This document shows positions 34,522 to 43,769 of a stretch of 64,000 nucleotides of DNA, piece after piece (the stretch's first letter is position 1; each line of letters opens with the position of its first letter). Position numbers and translations under genes: made by a program. Location: NCBI GenBank assembly GCA_035352635.1, contig DAOPYA010000007.1, positions 3,654 to 67,653 on the forward strand, in the 5' to 3' direction. Source of the DNA: Rifleibacterium sp035352635 (GTDB lineage: Bacteria; Muiribacteriota; Ozemobacteria; Ozemobacterales; Ozemobacteraceae). Below the pieces are notes generated by a model, which searched no databases, was not told the origin of the DNA, and worked only from the letters and a program-made list of their open reading frames with translations.

Positions 34522-34887
34522 TCAGCTACCGGAACCTTCAATAGTGCCGTGCACGCCGCAGCTGATAAGACCAGTACCATCAATAGCAGCGCCAGAATAA
34601 GTGCAGCTCATTTCAGGTCTGTTAACCGGGCTCTTCAGATACTTGCCGGATACGAGTGAACCGGATGAACCTGTTGCGTCGCCATCTGCCAGTGCAGACA
34701 TCATGCTGGTGTTATCCATGTTGTACATTTCAACGGCACCAAGGATAACTCTCATGTTGGCGTAGCATGCCTTTTCACGGGCCTGTTCGCGTGCCTTGCG
34801 GAAGTTCGGGATAGCAATGGCGGCCAGAATACCAATAATAGCAATAACGATCATAAGTTCAATCAACGTAAAGCCTTTGCGGTTCAT
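34522..34887 (-). CDS. Type IV pilin / GspG-like pseudopilin precursor
   Basis: This is a 121-residue prepilin starting with MNRKG^FTLIELMIVIAIIG: a short charged leader, the Gly-Phe cleavage site, Glu at position 5 of the mature protein and the hydrophobic N-helix. The start is supported by AGGAG; the upstream in-frame ATG (34932) has no such site. The C-terminal region has a disulfide-type Cys pair (MSCTYS and ISCGVHG). It is followed by a strong terminator and preceded by a promoter-like sequence, so it is probably expressed strongly and alone, as for a major pilin. Its assembly ATPases PilB and PilT are encoded about 9-12 kb away in the same direction. Confidence 0.9.
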   Translation of the reverse strand: MNRKGFTLIELMIVIAIIGILAAIAIPNFRKAREQAREKACYANMRVILGAVEMYNMDNTSMMSALADGDATGSSGSLVSGKYLKSPVNRPEMSCTYSGAAIDGTGLISCGVHGTIEGSGS

Positions 34888-34902
34888 AATAGGGCTCCTT
34901 CC

Positions 34903-34932
34903 ATAAAAAAAATAAATTAGAACTTCGGTCAA
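34903..34932 (-). promoter_or_regulatory. Possible promoter of the pilin gene
   Basis: On the minus strand TTGACC (34932-34927) and TTTTAT (34908-34903) are spaced by 18 bases, in an AT-rich 58-base gap upstream of the pilin start. The -10 box is imperfect, and it is close to the ribosome site, giving a short leader. Confidence 0.35.
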
Positions 34933-34944
34933 CCTAATACTAAA

Positions 34945-36615
34945 CTAAAATATCGGATTTGTCAATGAGTAACGCCAGCGGAAAATATTGTACCAAACGC
35001 CAGTCAGCTCTGGTAGCAGTTTGTGCCCGCCTTCGCCGCCGTCGAAATTGTACATTGCCGCCAGGCAGAACTGGGTGTGAGCCTCATAAAAATGACCGGT
35101 TTCGACCAGACTGACTCCAAGGTTGTACCTGTAATACCAGTTGCGGGGGTCGAGGGTTGCTGCCTGCCGAAAATATCTGGCTGCCTCAAGGTGCTTACCG
35201 CTTTCGCCCAGCAATGCCCCCAGATTGTCATAAGCGCTGGCCATCCCAGGCCTGAACCTGATTGCCTGCTCGAAAAATTGCCGGGCCGTATTATGCTGAC
35301 CATTATCTCGCAGCAGGGTACCCATGATTGCCCAGGCTTCCCCGGCTTCAGGGTCAGTTTGCAGCCACCGTGTTGCAAACTGGTAATCATCTGCAAAAAA
35401 ACGGGCGCGATTGTGACTGATGAAGCCGAAGACAAGGGTGCCAGCCAGAAGCAATGCGATGAGCTTACCGGGTTTCAACCACCTGAGGGAAGCGATCATC
35501 ACCCAGCATAACCCCGCAAAGCCCGGCAGGGCAACCAGATTGTGTCGTTCATCATAAGCCGTCTGCTGTTGCAGAAGATTAGCCGTCGGCAGAAACATGA
35601 AAAAGACCCAGGCAATCAGCGGCAACGCTTTAACCCTTTCAGAACCGCGCATTAACTTGAATAGCCCGACAACCAGCAAAATCGCAGCCACCAGCGTTCT
35701 GGCCGACAGCCACGCCGACTCTGATGGCTCATAGACAAGATCGTAATCAGGCAATAAAACCGTCTGCAGCAGATAAAGAAAGGCCATTACCGGCTTGGCC
35801 GGTTCGGCCACCAGTGTCGCAGCGCTGCTGCCGCTCAGCACAGCCATGCGGGCCACGCTATAGACAAGCACCGCAACCCAAAGCGGCAGAACCTGCATGA
35901 ACTGGCTTCGCTTCGATTCAGAACGGCGAGTGTTAAACTTTGCTTCACCCTCTGCCAGGTCAACCGATGGCTCAACATCCGGGTTGACCTTCTCTGAACT
36001 CGTTCCGAATAAAGTCAAAAAGGGAACGATCATCAACGCGTTCTCGCGGCATAACATACCCGCCAGAGCAGTCAGACCTGCCAGTTTTACCCGGCCGACG
36101 CTGAAAAACCATGTGGCCAGAAGCATGAATACGACCGCCAGCAGAGCCTCCTGCCCCGAAATCATATAAACGCATGATGAAACCACCGGGTGCAAACCGA
36201 CAAATAAAGCGAATAACCCCAAACTCGGGCTATTACGCATTACACTGGCCTGCAACAACAAAAAAAACAGCAGTGCCATTGTGGCAGCCAGCAAACAATT
36301 TAAAAGATGCAGATTGCCAGGTACTTTCCCAAAGACTGCCACTTGAAATTTGAGTAGAAGCCTTGCCAGTGGCCTGTAATAGCTGTTATTCGAAAAATGT
36401 GGTCTGGTGAAGATTTGTTGCATTTCTGCAAAGTCAAGGCTCTGGCTCTCTGCAAGTATCTGCTCGCGATCATCGTAGATGAAACCGAGATGAACAGCGT
36501 GAAAAGCGTAAAAAGAAAAGATGCTTACGAAAACCATCAGGGCGGTAAGCACGCCAGCCTGGCAAAACCCTCGTTCAGTGCCTGAAATATTCACGATCAT
36601 GATACTCGATTTCAT
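34945..36615 (-). CDS. Multi-pass membrane protein with C-terminal TPR repeats (TMTC/PMT-like)
   Basis: This is a 556-residue protein with roughly ten membrane helices (1-415) and TPR repeats from about 430 (AWAIMGTLLRDNGQHNTARQ, SAYDNLGALLGESGK). The first loop carries FIYDDREQIL and then SYYRPLARLLLKFQ; next are LHPVVSSCVYMISGQEAL and a CRENALMIVPF segment, as in GT-C enzymes of the TMTC/PMT type. It is a second member of the architecture seen at 20871-22709, although direct similarity between the two is low. The gene starts 41 bases inside the end of the sulfatase-like gene, so it is cotranslated with the LtaS-like pair. I infer a role in glycosylating an exported polymer or protein. Confidence 0.75.
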   Translation of the reverse strand: MKSSIMIVNISGTERGFCQAGVLTALMVFVSIFSFYAFHAVHLGFIYDDREQILAESQSLDFAEMQQIFTRPHFSNNSYYRPLARLLLKFQVAVFGKVPGNLHLLNCLLAATMALLFFLLLQASVMRNSPSLGLFALFVGLHPVVSSCVYMISGQEALLAVVFMLLATWFFSVGRVKLAGLTALAGMLCRENALMIVPFLTLFGTSSEKVNPDVEPSVDLAEGEAKFNTRRSESKRSQFMQVLPLWVAVLVYSVARMAVLSGSSAATLVAEPAKPVMAFLYLLQTVLLPDYDLVYEPSESAWLSARTLVAAILLVVGLFKLMRGSERVKALPLIAWVFFMFLPTANLLQQQTAYDERHNLVALPGFAGLCWVMIASLRWLKPGKLIALLLAGTLVFGFISHNRARFFADDYQFATRWLQTDPEAGEAWAIMGTLLRDNGQHNTARQFFEQAIRFRPGMASAYDNLGALLGESGKHLEAARYFRQAATLDPRNWYYRYNLGVSLVETGHFYEAHTQFCLAAMYNFDGGEGGHKLLPELTGVWYNIFRWRYSLTNPIF

Positions 36616-39244
36616 TTAAAAACTGGCCTTGCAGCCCGAAAAACTTTTTCATACGCCTGAATCTTGCCCAGAGATCATCGGGTGGCCAGGCTGCTAATTG
36701 CGAAAACCGGCCGTTCAAGGTGTTGGCGTTCATTCTAAAAACCATGGCATCCGCTGATTTCTCGAGCGGAAATAGAAAATAGTGCCCGTCTTCGACAACC
36801 GCCTTGTGTATCAGCGAAGACAGATAAATGCTCTCGGAAGCCGGGCGCGCTCGCAACAGGCTTTTGCCCTGCACAAACGATGGCCGGCTGTTAAAAACTC
36901 CGGCCAGTTCAAGAATGGTCGGCTGCAAGTCGGCCTGCGAACCAGCCTGATTGTTTATTTTAAAGCCGCTGCTCTGCGGCCTGATGATAGCGAGTGGCAC
37001 ATTGGCCAGTTCGGGGGCGAGATTCCAGCCGTGACCGTTCAATCCGTTCTCTCCGAGCATGGTGCCGTGGTCGCCCACAATTACAAAAATAGTTTTATCA
37101 CGCAGACCGCATTGTTCTACCTGATTGATCAACCCCGCAATCTGGGCGTCTTGATAGAGCAGGCAGTTCTTAAAACGGCCCGCCCAGCTGCCCTTGTAGT
37201 AATCATCTTCCGGAAAAACCGCCGGGTCATCAGTAACCCGATCAAAAGGTGAGTGAGGAAAAACCATGCGATAGTAGATCAGAAAGGGTTTCTCTGGAGC
37301 AGCCGCTTTCTCGCGCAGCAGCCTGCCGATGCGCTCGACCGCCACGTGTTCTTTTATGCCCCAGACCCAGCCATCGCTGCGACTGGTGCCCGGCAAAGAA
37401 ACAGCATCATAAAGCCGGGCGAAGCCGCGCGGCTGAAACAGCGATTTCCAGCCGGTGTCACCGATAAAACCCGATAAAAACATCGAACAATCATAGCCTG
37501 CCTCAGAGAGCTTCTCGATGAGCGTGGGGTGGTTGAAACCACCTGAATTGCCGAGAAAAATATGGTCGGGAGCGTAAAGGCCGCTCAAAACCGCGAAGTC
37601 AGCGCTTGCCGATTCCGGAAAACAGGAGAAGAAAAATGGAAAAATCTCGGTGCGGTCGCTCAGACGCTCAAGCTGCGGCCACGTTTTTTCGGGGTACCCG
37701 AACAATGACAGGTATCTGGTGCTCGTCGATTCGAGCATGATGATGATGATGTTTTTTAACTCGCTTGAAGGCGCGGAGACTGATGCTGAGGCGGTGTTGG
37801 GCGCCACCGAGATTCGGCAGGTCGCAAAGCCATTTATAAGGTCAGCCGTCGGGAGCTTCTCAGGCCGCATAAACGCTGGTGCCGGTAATGACGCCATAAA
37901 AACCCGGCCCGAATCGACAAGAAGGGTTGGGTAATCGGTTGCCAGCTGATAGCCGATCAAGGCGAGTTGTGCGCTTACCAGAATGTAGACAACCGTGCCC
38001 GACAGGAGTTGCTTCTCTGACTTCTCTCTGGCCTTAACGGCCAGATAAAGAACTCGCAACGCAAATGGCAGACCGAGCATCACCGCTGCGAGTTTCCAGT
38101 CAAGAACGCTGCCGATCGTTTTAAGAATCACCGCCAGACTTTGCTGGCTGAAAAACCAGCCGAGGGCGCCATAGGTCAGGCGCATGCCGTTTTGATAAAG
38201 CAGACCACCGTCAATCAGATACAGCAGCACCGCCATGATGCCGCCCAGCGCGAACACCGGGCGCATCAGCCATTGCGCCAGTCTGCCGGCAAGTGCCGCT
38301 GTGGCAATAATTGCAAGAATCAACGGTATTGCCGGCGCTGCGTGGTTGAAAGAAACAATAAAAAACCAGAAACTGAAAAGGCTTTTGCCTAGAGGGGCAT
38401 TGTAGAGAACCTGACTCAACAGGGTGCCGGCCAGCAACGGCACCAGCCAGGTTATTGCCCGAGCCGAATCGCTGTTATCAGCTTCACAACTTCTGATGAA
38501 CCAGTAACCCGGCAGCCAGCAGACTGGCAGCAGCAGAACTGCCGATAGCCATGAACTGCGATAGATGATCGGGCTCTGGTCAAGAAAAACCAGAATCAAC
38601 GCCATGGCGATACCCTGAAACAGATACACTTTTTTTGCTGAAGTCTGGGGGCGCAGCAAGTGGCAGCAAATGCCGGCCACCGCCGAAGCGCTGAAAAAAA
38701 CCAGCAGCAGATTGTTCTGATAGAAGGTTACGCCGGCAAACGGCAATGCCCAGAGCAACGGCAACCAGCGCCGCTGACCGGTTTTAATGGCCACCCACAA
38801 CGACAGGGCCAGCCAGCAGAAACCCCAGAAAATGCCGGGCGCCTGAAAAAATGTATCCATGACCAGCAGGCTTTGCAGTATTTCGCCGTCGATACGACCT
38901 TCAAAAAGATGATAAAGATAGGTGCTGCGATCAGAAAGGTTGTTGAACAAAACCATGCTCAGCCAGGTCAGAAAATGCAGAACGAGGTAGCGGTTCTGAA
39001 TACCGGTCGAAAGACGCGCAAAGGCCCTATGCAGAAGCAAGATCACCGGCAGAAAAACCAGGGCCATCAATGCCTGGCCCCATTCGGGTTCGTAGATTCT
39101 CGGGCGCCACAGTTCACCAAGATGAGTGCGAAGATTGATGAGCACCGAAAACAGCCTGATCGAAAAAATCGCCAGCAAAACAACGACCGCCGGCCCTTTC
39201 AAATCACGCCAGATTGCTCCAATCCGCCCGAGAAATTTTTCCAT
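36575..39244 (-). CDS. LtaS/sulfatase-like membrane phospho-/sulfo-transferase, copy A
   Basis: This protein is 889 residues from the ATG at 39244; an in-frame ATG at 39283 is possible, but the chosen start aligns with the sister protein. About ten membrane helices fill residues 1-430. The C-terminal alkaline-phosphatase-superfamily domain begins near 490: IIIIMLESTSTRYLSLFG (candidate nucleophile Thr/Ser after Glu), CFPESASADFAVLSG, MFLSGFIGDTG and the metal site VGDHGTMLGENG. LtaS and phosphoethanolamine transferases share this layout, but LtaS has only five membrane helices. It is likely to transfer phosphoglycerol or phosphoethanolamine to an envelope polymer or lipid (inference). It is a tandem paralogue of the next gene upstream. 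Confidence 0.8.
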   Translation of the reverse strand: MEKFLGRIGAIWRDLKGPAVVVLLAIFSIRLFSVLINLRTHLGELWRPRIYEPEWGQALMALVFLPVILLLHRAFARLSTGIQNRYLVLHFLTWLSMVLFNNLSDRSTYLYHLFEGRIDGEILQSLLVMDTFFQAPGIFWGFCWLALSLWVAIKTGQRRWLPLLWALPFAGVTFYQNNLLLVFFSASAVAGICCHLLRPQTSAKKVYLFQGIAMALILVFLDQSPIIYRSSWLSAVLLLPVCWLPGYWFIRSCEADNSDSARAITWLVPLLAGTLLSQVLYNAPLGKSLFSFWFFIVSFNHAAPAIPLILAIIATAALAGRLAQWLMRPVFALGGIMAVLLYLIDGGLLYQNGMRLTYGALGWFFSQQSLAVILKTIGSVLDWKLAAVMLGLPFALRVLYLAVKAREKSEKQLLSGTVVYILVSAQLALIGYQLATDYPTLLVDSGRVFMASLPAPAFMRPEKLPTADLINGFATCRISVAPNTASASVSAPSSELKNIIIIMLESTSTRYLSLFGYPEKTWPQLERLSDRTEIFPFFFSCFPESASADFAVLSGLYAPDHIFLGNSGGFNHPTLIEKLSEAGYDCSMFLSGFIGDTGWKSLFQPRGFARLYDAVSLPGTSRSDGWVWGIKEHVAVERIGRLLREKAAAPEKPFLIYYRMVFPHSPFDRVTDDPAVFPEDDYYKGSWAGRFKNCLLYQDAQIAGLINQVEQCGLRDKTIFVIVGDHGTMLGENGLNGHGWNLAPELANVPLAIIRPQSSGFKINNQAGSQADLQPTILELAGVFNSRPSFVQGKSLLRARPASESIYLSSLIHKAVVEDGHYFLFPLEKSADAMVFRMNANTLNGRFSQLAAWPPDDLWARFRRMKKFFGLQGQFLNEIEYHDREYFRH

Positions 39245-39309
39245 GCTCGAAATGTACCCCAAATACGGCCGGTCAGCAACCATATTCTACAACGGTTCTG
39301 CGCGGGGGG

Positions 39310-39332
39310 TGATCGGCCGGGCCGTTGAATCG
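39310..39332. repeat. 23-base intergenic repeat, copy 1
   Basis: This stretch in the gap between the two sulfatase-like genes matches 20 of 23 bases of the stretch at 49301-49323, in the same orientation (differences at positions 5, 11 and 17 of the 23). Shared segments include GGCCG, GCCGT and GAATCG. Both copies lie upstream of a minus-strand gene. Function unknown. Confidence 0.45.
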
Positions 39333-39376
39333 ACGCATATTTGCTTTTGCAGGATTCAACAATGCTTCTGCAATCT

Positions 39377-42040
39377 TCAGTCCTGATCCCGCAGGTAATG
39401 CTCCATGTTGAACAGCAGCGATTTCTGCAGTTTCTGGAACTCCCCTGCCTGCTGCCTGCGAATGCCGAAGGTTGCGCTGGTAACATTTAATTCAGGAACC
39501 CATCGAACCCCCTCATTCTCCCAGGAAAACCTGAAAGCCCTTGGAGCTTCGTTCTCGTCTTCGGCAAACCAGTAATATAATTCTCGATCAACAATCGCCG
39601 CCTGACTCATGGAACTCAAAAAAATATTACGTGCCATTACCTCTTTGCCCACGCTTTCATCAGTCGCCAGAAGATTCAGACCCTGACAAAACCCCATCGT
39701 TGGCTGCGGCAGCCCGGTTAGGGCCAGAGCAGTTGGCAGAATATCAATTTGCGAGCCAGGCCGACTGTTAACGAGAAAACCGGTGGCTTCAGGCCTGATC
39801 AACAACATCGGCACATTGGTCAGCCAGGGGTCGAGGCTCCAGCCATGACCGAGGCGGCCGCTTTCGCCAAGCATGGTGCCATGGTCGGCAACGATCATAA
39901 CGGCGGTCGAACTGCCGACGGTTGATGCGTCTAGATGCCTGATCAGTCGGGCGATTTCGCTGTCCTGGTAGAGCAGGCAGTTTTTAAAACGCCCAACCAT
40001 ATTGCCTTGCTGATGGCCGTCTTCGTTGAAAACCGGCGCGGCACCGCTGATACTCTGAAAAGGCGCGTGCGGGTAAAGCATGCGGTAATAAATGAAAAAT
40101 GGCTTTTCTGGTGCTGCCGCCATCTTGCTGATCTGCTCATTTACCTGACTTACAACGTGATGCTCTTTTACACCCCATATCCAGCCTTCTTCACGCCCCG
40201 CCCCCGGCATGTTGAGGGCGTCGAACATGCGGTCGAAACCATGCGATTTGTAAAATGCAGATTTGCCGGTATCGCCAAGAAAACCCGAAAGAAACATGCT
40301 GCAGTCATAACCCGCTCTTTTAAAATGATCGACGAGCAGTGTCAGAGGCAGGTCAGGCTTCTGTCTGAGCAGTAGAAAATTTGGCGGGTAAAGACCGCTC
40401 ATGATCGTAAAATCAGCATTAGAGGTTTCTGGAAAGCACGAAAAGAAAAATGGAAAGATTTCCATGCGATTTTTAAAATCAGCCAGTTGCGGCCAGGTTG
40501 ATTCGTTATGCCCAAACAGCGATATATAGCGGTTGCTTGTCGATTCAAGCATGATCAGAACCAGATTGCGAATCTGCTTCGCAGGCGCTTGCCGGTCAGT
40601 TGCTGCTGGGGCAGGTTTCAGCCTCGGCATGCCACAGTCAGCAAAACCCCGCGTCAGCTCTGGCAGAGTTCTTTTGTCAGATTTTTCAAATGACAACCCT
40701 GGTATTGAAGCCAGAAACATTCTGGCCGGGTCTTTAAAAAGTCCGGTTGGCACAATTCCGAAGGCTTGCCAGGCCAGCGATGCAGCTGCAGCGGTTATCA
40801 GCAGCGGGCTTAGTCGATAGACGGCAGTCGTTCCGCTTGAAAACCTGAAGACCAGCAGATACGACAGGGGCAATGCCGAAATTACCAGTAGCAAGGGCCA
40901 GGCATCTCTGGTCGAACTAATGGTTGTGGCCAGACTGGCAAAATGGCTCAGGCCAAGAATCCAGTCAAATGTGTTGAATGTCAGTCTGAGACCGATTTTG
41001 AACATTACCAGCCCGTCAATCAGATAAAAACAGAGCAGCGGCGCCGCTAATGCTAAAAAAACCGGCACCCTGAGCCGGCAGACGAGATGCCCTGCGGCCA
41101 AAGCCGTCACCAGAAGTGCAATTGCCGGCACCAGGCTCCAGAAGGCAAAATGCAGCGAAGTGATACTGAACCAGAGGTTAAAAAGGTTGTCGGCGAGGGG
41201 CACATGGGTCAAAACCACGGCATAGGTCAGATTGCAAAAGGCTGGCAGCAGCCAGGTAACCGCGTTCGCCGCCCCGGTTCTTTCGCGGCTCAGTTGATGA
41301 TTGAGCAGCAGCGCCGGCAGCCAGATCAACGGAAAAAACAAGAGAGTTACCAGCCAGGAAGTGCGGTAGATGACTGCACTGTGATTAAGCCAGGCCAGCA
41401 GGGCAAGTTGACTGATGGCCCAGAACCACATAACAGCACTGGCTGAATGTTTTTGGCACCACTTGCTGCATACAACGGCAGCCAGAGTGGCGGCCACCGC
41501 AAATACTGCCGGAAAAGCGTTTGTGCCCAGGGTGATCGGCAACAGCACCGGCGCCCAGACCACCGGCAGCAGATGTTTGCGGGCCGTTGCCGCCGCCAGT
41601 CTATAACTGCCGGCCAGCCAGGCAAGCCCCCAGAAATAGTAGGGCGGTTCGAAGAAAAAATCGACGGCATACAGGCTTAAAAGCTCGTCAAAAGGCAGAT
41701 TGCCGTCGATGATTTCGCAGATGAAGCTTCTTTGCCCAACTTTATTGTGAAGCAGGCCGATCAACAGGTATTCAAAAAATAAGAACAGCAGCAGCCTGTT
41801 TTGCAGGCGGTCGCTGAGTGCCTTACTGTGGCAGACTGCCATGATCAGCAGAACCATCGCGCCTACCCCAATGATAATGCCAGTATAAGCTGAAGCTAAT
41901 GGCATAGGCCTGAAAAGACCACCAAATTCAGACCTGAAATTTAGCAGTATTTGAAATACCCTGACGCCGAACAGCATGATCAGCAGAGTAAAAAAATGCC
42001 GATACAACAGGTTGCCGCCACCATTAACAGGGCTTTTCAT
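39377..42040 (-). CDS. LtaS/sulfatase-like membrane phospho-/sulfo-transferase, copy B
   Basis: This is an 887-residue paralogue of the downstream gene with the same plan: about ten membrane helices (1-440), then the sulfatase-type domain with VLIMLESTSNRYISLFG, CFPETSNADFTIMSG, FLSGFLGDTGKSAF and VADHGTMLGESG. Both proteins have matching segments in the membrane part, such as LNFRSEFGGLFRP versus INLRTHLGELWRP, and FFEPPYYFWGLAWLA versus FFQAPGIFWGFCWLA, so they arose by tandem duplication. The start is ATG at 42040, preceded by a weak GAGAAG. It is 15 bases from the PAP2 gene. Two related transferases side by side suggest different acceptors or donors. Confidence 0.8.
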   Translation of the reverse strand: MKSPVNGGGNLLYRHFFTLLIMLFGVRVFQILLNFRSEFGGLFRPMPLASAYTGIIIGVGAMVLLIMAVCHSKALSDRLQNRLLLFLFFEYLLIGLLHNKVGQRSFICEIIDGNLPFDELLSLYAVDFFFEPPYYFWGLAWLAGSYRLAAATARKHLLPVVWAPVLLPITLGTNAFPAVFAVAATLAAVVCSKWCQKHSASAVMWFWAISQLALLAWLNHSAVIYRTSWLVTLLFFPLIWLPALLLNHQLSRERTGAANAVTWLLPAFCNLTYAVVLTHVPLADNLFNLWFSITSLHFAFWSLVPAIALLVTALAAGHLVCRLRVPVFLALAAPLLCFYLIDGLVMFKIGLRLTFNTFDWILGLSHFASLATTISSTRDAWPLLLVISALPLSYLLVFRFSSGTTAVYRLSPLLITAAAASLAWQAFGIVPTGLFKDPARMFLASIPGLSFEKSDKRTLPELTRGFADCGMPRLKPAPAATDRQAPAKQIRNLVLIMLESTSNRYISLFGHNESTWPQLADFKNRMEIFPFFFSCFPETSNADFTIMSGLYPPNFLLLRQKPDLPLTLLVDHFKRAGYDCSMFLSGFLGDTGKSAFYKSHGFDRMFDALNMPGAGREEGWIWGVKEHHVVSQVNEQISKMAAAPEKPFFIYYRMLYPHAPFQSISGAAPVFNEDGHQQGNMVGRFKNCLLYQDSEIARLIRHLDASTVGSSTAVMIVADHGTMLGESGRLGHGWSLDPWLTNVPMLLIRPEATGFLVNSRPGSQIDILPTALALTGLPQPTMGFCQGLNLLATDESVGKEVMARNIFLSSMSQAAIVDRELYYWFAEDENEAPRAFRFSWENEGVRWVPELNVTSATFGIRRQQAGEFQKLQKSLLFNMEHYLRDQD

Positions 42041-42054
42041 TTATTGGTCGCTTC

Positions 42055-43050
42055 TCAGGCTGATTCTAGTGGGCCGATGTGGCTTTCCCACCAGTTGAGC
42101 AGTTTCGGGGTCGACAGGAATACCGCCATGGCAAGCGCCAGACCGGCAAAAACATCGATAACATAATGATACCTCAGATAAACAGTTGAAAAAATCAGGC
42201 AGAGAGTTGCGGGCAGAAGCAGCCAGAAAAGCTTTCTGCTGTAGCGCCAGGCGTAGAGCAGACAGATGCTTGCCAGACAGACATGCATCGACGGAAAACA
42301 ATCGCGTTTAACCCGGTTCAAATCGATTAACAGCAGAATGTCTTCGGCCAGGCGGGTTTCCTTTTGCCAGAGAGCAACCTTGAACTGATCAGCCTGGGTG
42401 TATTGCGGGCCGATCGCCGGCACCGCCAGATAGCCAAGATAACCAAAAAATGAAGCAAGAATCAGGCCGAGCAAAAAATCACGCAGCCCACGCCGGCGCT
42501 CTTTAGCAGTCAGCAGCAGAAATACTGCCGGGATATAAGCGAAAAGCAGGGCGTAATTCACGACCATAAAGTGGGTCAACCAGGGTTTGATATAACTTTC
42601 GAGAGCGATTACCGGGTCAAAACCAAAGATGAGGCGGTCGGCACGTATCAGCCAGTCATCAAGAAGCGGTAATTCGGGCAGAATCGATTTAAGACTGGCA
42701 TACATGGCCCAGCACATTAGAACACTGAAAATGTCACGCAACATCCGCAGACTGCGGCGACCTTCTTCGGCCAGCTCATTAAACGGAATACCGTGGCTGC
42801 AATACAGCAGACGGTTCACCCTGAAGGTGATGATACCCGCGCCGATCGCCAAGAATGTGTAGCCAAGGCGATCCTGGGCAAGATGAATGTGTGATTCGCC
42901 CTCGGTGAGTGAAATGACCGCCAGAATCAGAAAAAAGATCAGATAAACCGCCTCTTCAGGTTTCAATCGACTTAAAACCCGCCGCAAGAGAGAACTGGCG
43001 ACTGGTTGATCCGTTTGCTCGTTCGCGCTGTCTATTGAGTTTCCAGCCAT
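42055..43050 (-). CDS. PAP2-superfamily membrane phosphatase / inositolphosphotransferase-like protein
   Basis: This is a 331-residue multi-pass protein. The PAP2 core has the PSMH motif at 253-256 (DCFPSMHV) and RYHYVIDVFAG at 293-302 with His295 and Asp299. The first PAP2 motif (KxxxxxxRP) is not evident; instead GPQY follows PAIGP near 211-217, a pattern seen in PAP2_3-type inositolphosphorylceramide synthase relatives. The start has AGGGG seven bases before ATG. It probably dephosphorylates or transfers a lipid head group. As part of an operon with two LtaS-like enzymes it may recycle the lipid product that such enzymes release (inference). Confidence 0.83.
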   Translation of the reverse strand: MAGNSIDSANEQTDQPVASSLLRRVLSRLKPEEAVYLIFFLILAVISLTEGESHIHLAQDRLGYTFLAIGAGIITFRVNRLLYCSHGIPFNELAEEGRRSLRMLRDIFSVLMCWAMYASLKSILPELPLLDDWLIRADRLIFGFDPVIALESYIKPWLTHFMVVNYALLFAYIPAVFLLLTAKERRRGLRDFLLGLILASFFGYLGYLAVPAIGPQYTQADQFKVALWQKETRLAEDILLLIDLNRVKRDCFPSMHVCLASICLLYAWRYSRKLFWLLLPATLCLIFSTVYLRYHYVIDVFAGLALAMAVFLSTPKLLNWWESHIGPLESA

Positions 43051-43733
43051 TTTTTCCCCTGGCGGATCTGGATGATCCGGTGTTTGAGTAATTCTTGAGT
43101 TGCGGTATCGTTGATGCCTGCCAGGCAGTTTTCAAGAAAAGTGGCAGCCGCTTCAGGGCGGTTGTTGGCAATATGAGCCTCGGCAATCGTTCTGATCGCC
43201 CAGAATCTCGTGAATTCATCGGCTGTCTGCATCGCCTGGCCAGCAATTACAATAGCACGCTCATAATTTCCGGCGGCCAGCAGGGCCCGACTCAACGGAA
43301 CCATCAATTCGGGGTTGGTTTCAGCCTGCCATGGCCCTTGAATCATTATATCGACCGCTTTCTGACCCTCGCCAAGCCGAACCAGACTGACTGAATAGTC
43401 GCGCAACAGGGCGTTGTTCCAGTAACCATCAGCAAGAGCACGCGAAAAATAATCGCTGGCCTGCCGCAGTTGCTGTTCACCGGCGAAGGGGCGGTTAGCA
43501 ATCTTATGGGCCATGGTGGCGTAAGCTTTGCCCGTGAAAAATGGCAGAACATACCAGGCAATGCCAAAAGCTGTAATTATGACGGTAATACGCAGAACCG
43601 CCTGCAAAACTCTGTTTTGCAGGCGGATTTTGCAGCCGAGGTGTGTGAGAGTAACCAGAAGGCAGAAACAGGCAAACCCGATAGTCAAGGTGCCGTTGTC
43701 GAGCATTGCATACCATGATTCAAAATCAGACAA
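43032..43733 (-). CDS. Small membrane-anchored TPR protein
   Basis: This is a 233-residue protein with two N-terminal membrane helices (about 14-34 and 45-65). The cytoplasmic or periplasmic helical part is about 85-225 and contains TPR-like pairs (ASDYFSRALADGYWNNALLRDY, LSRALLAAGNYERAIVIAG). The TTG start has GAGG nine bases upstream; an internal ATG at 43706 lacks a ribosome site. It overlaps the PAP2 gene by 19 bases and lies 37 bases downstream of pilT, linking pilus and envelope genes. No family is recognised. Confidence 0.75.
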   Translation of the reverse strand: MSDFESWYAMLDNGTLTIGFACFCLLVTLTHLGCKIRLQNRVLQAVLRITVIITAFGIAWYVLPFFTGKAYATMAHKIANRPFAGEQQLRQASDYFSRALADGYWNNALLRDYSVSLVRLGEGQKAVDIMIQGPWQAETNPELMVPLSRALLAAGNYERAIVIAGQAMQTADEFTRFWAIRTIAEAHIANNRPEAAATFLENCLAGINDTATQELLKHRIIQIRQGKKWLETQ

Positions 43734-43769
43734 AACAACGAACCTCTGTCAGCTTGAAGGAACGCCGGT

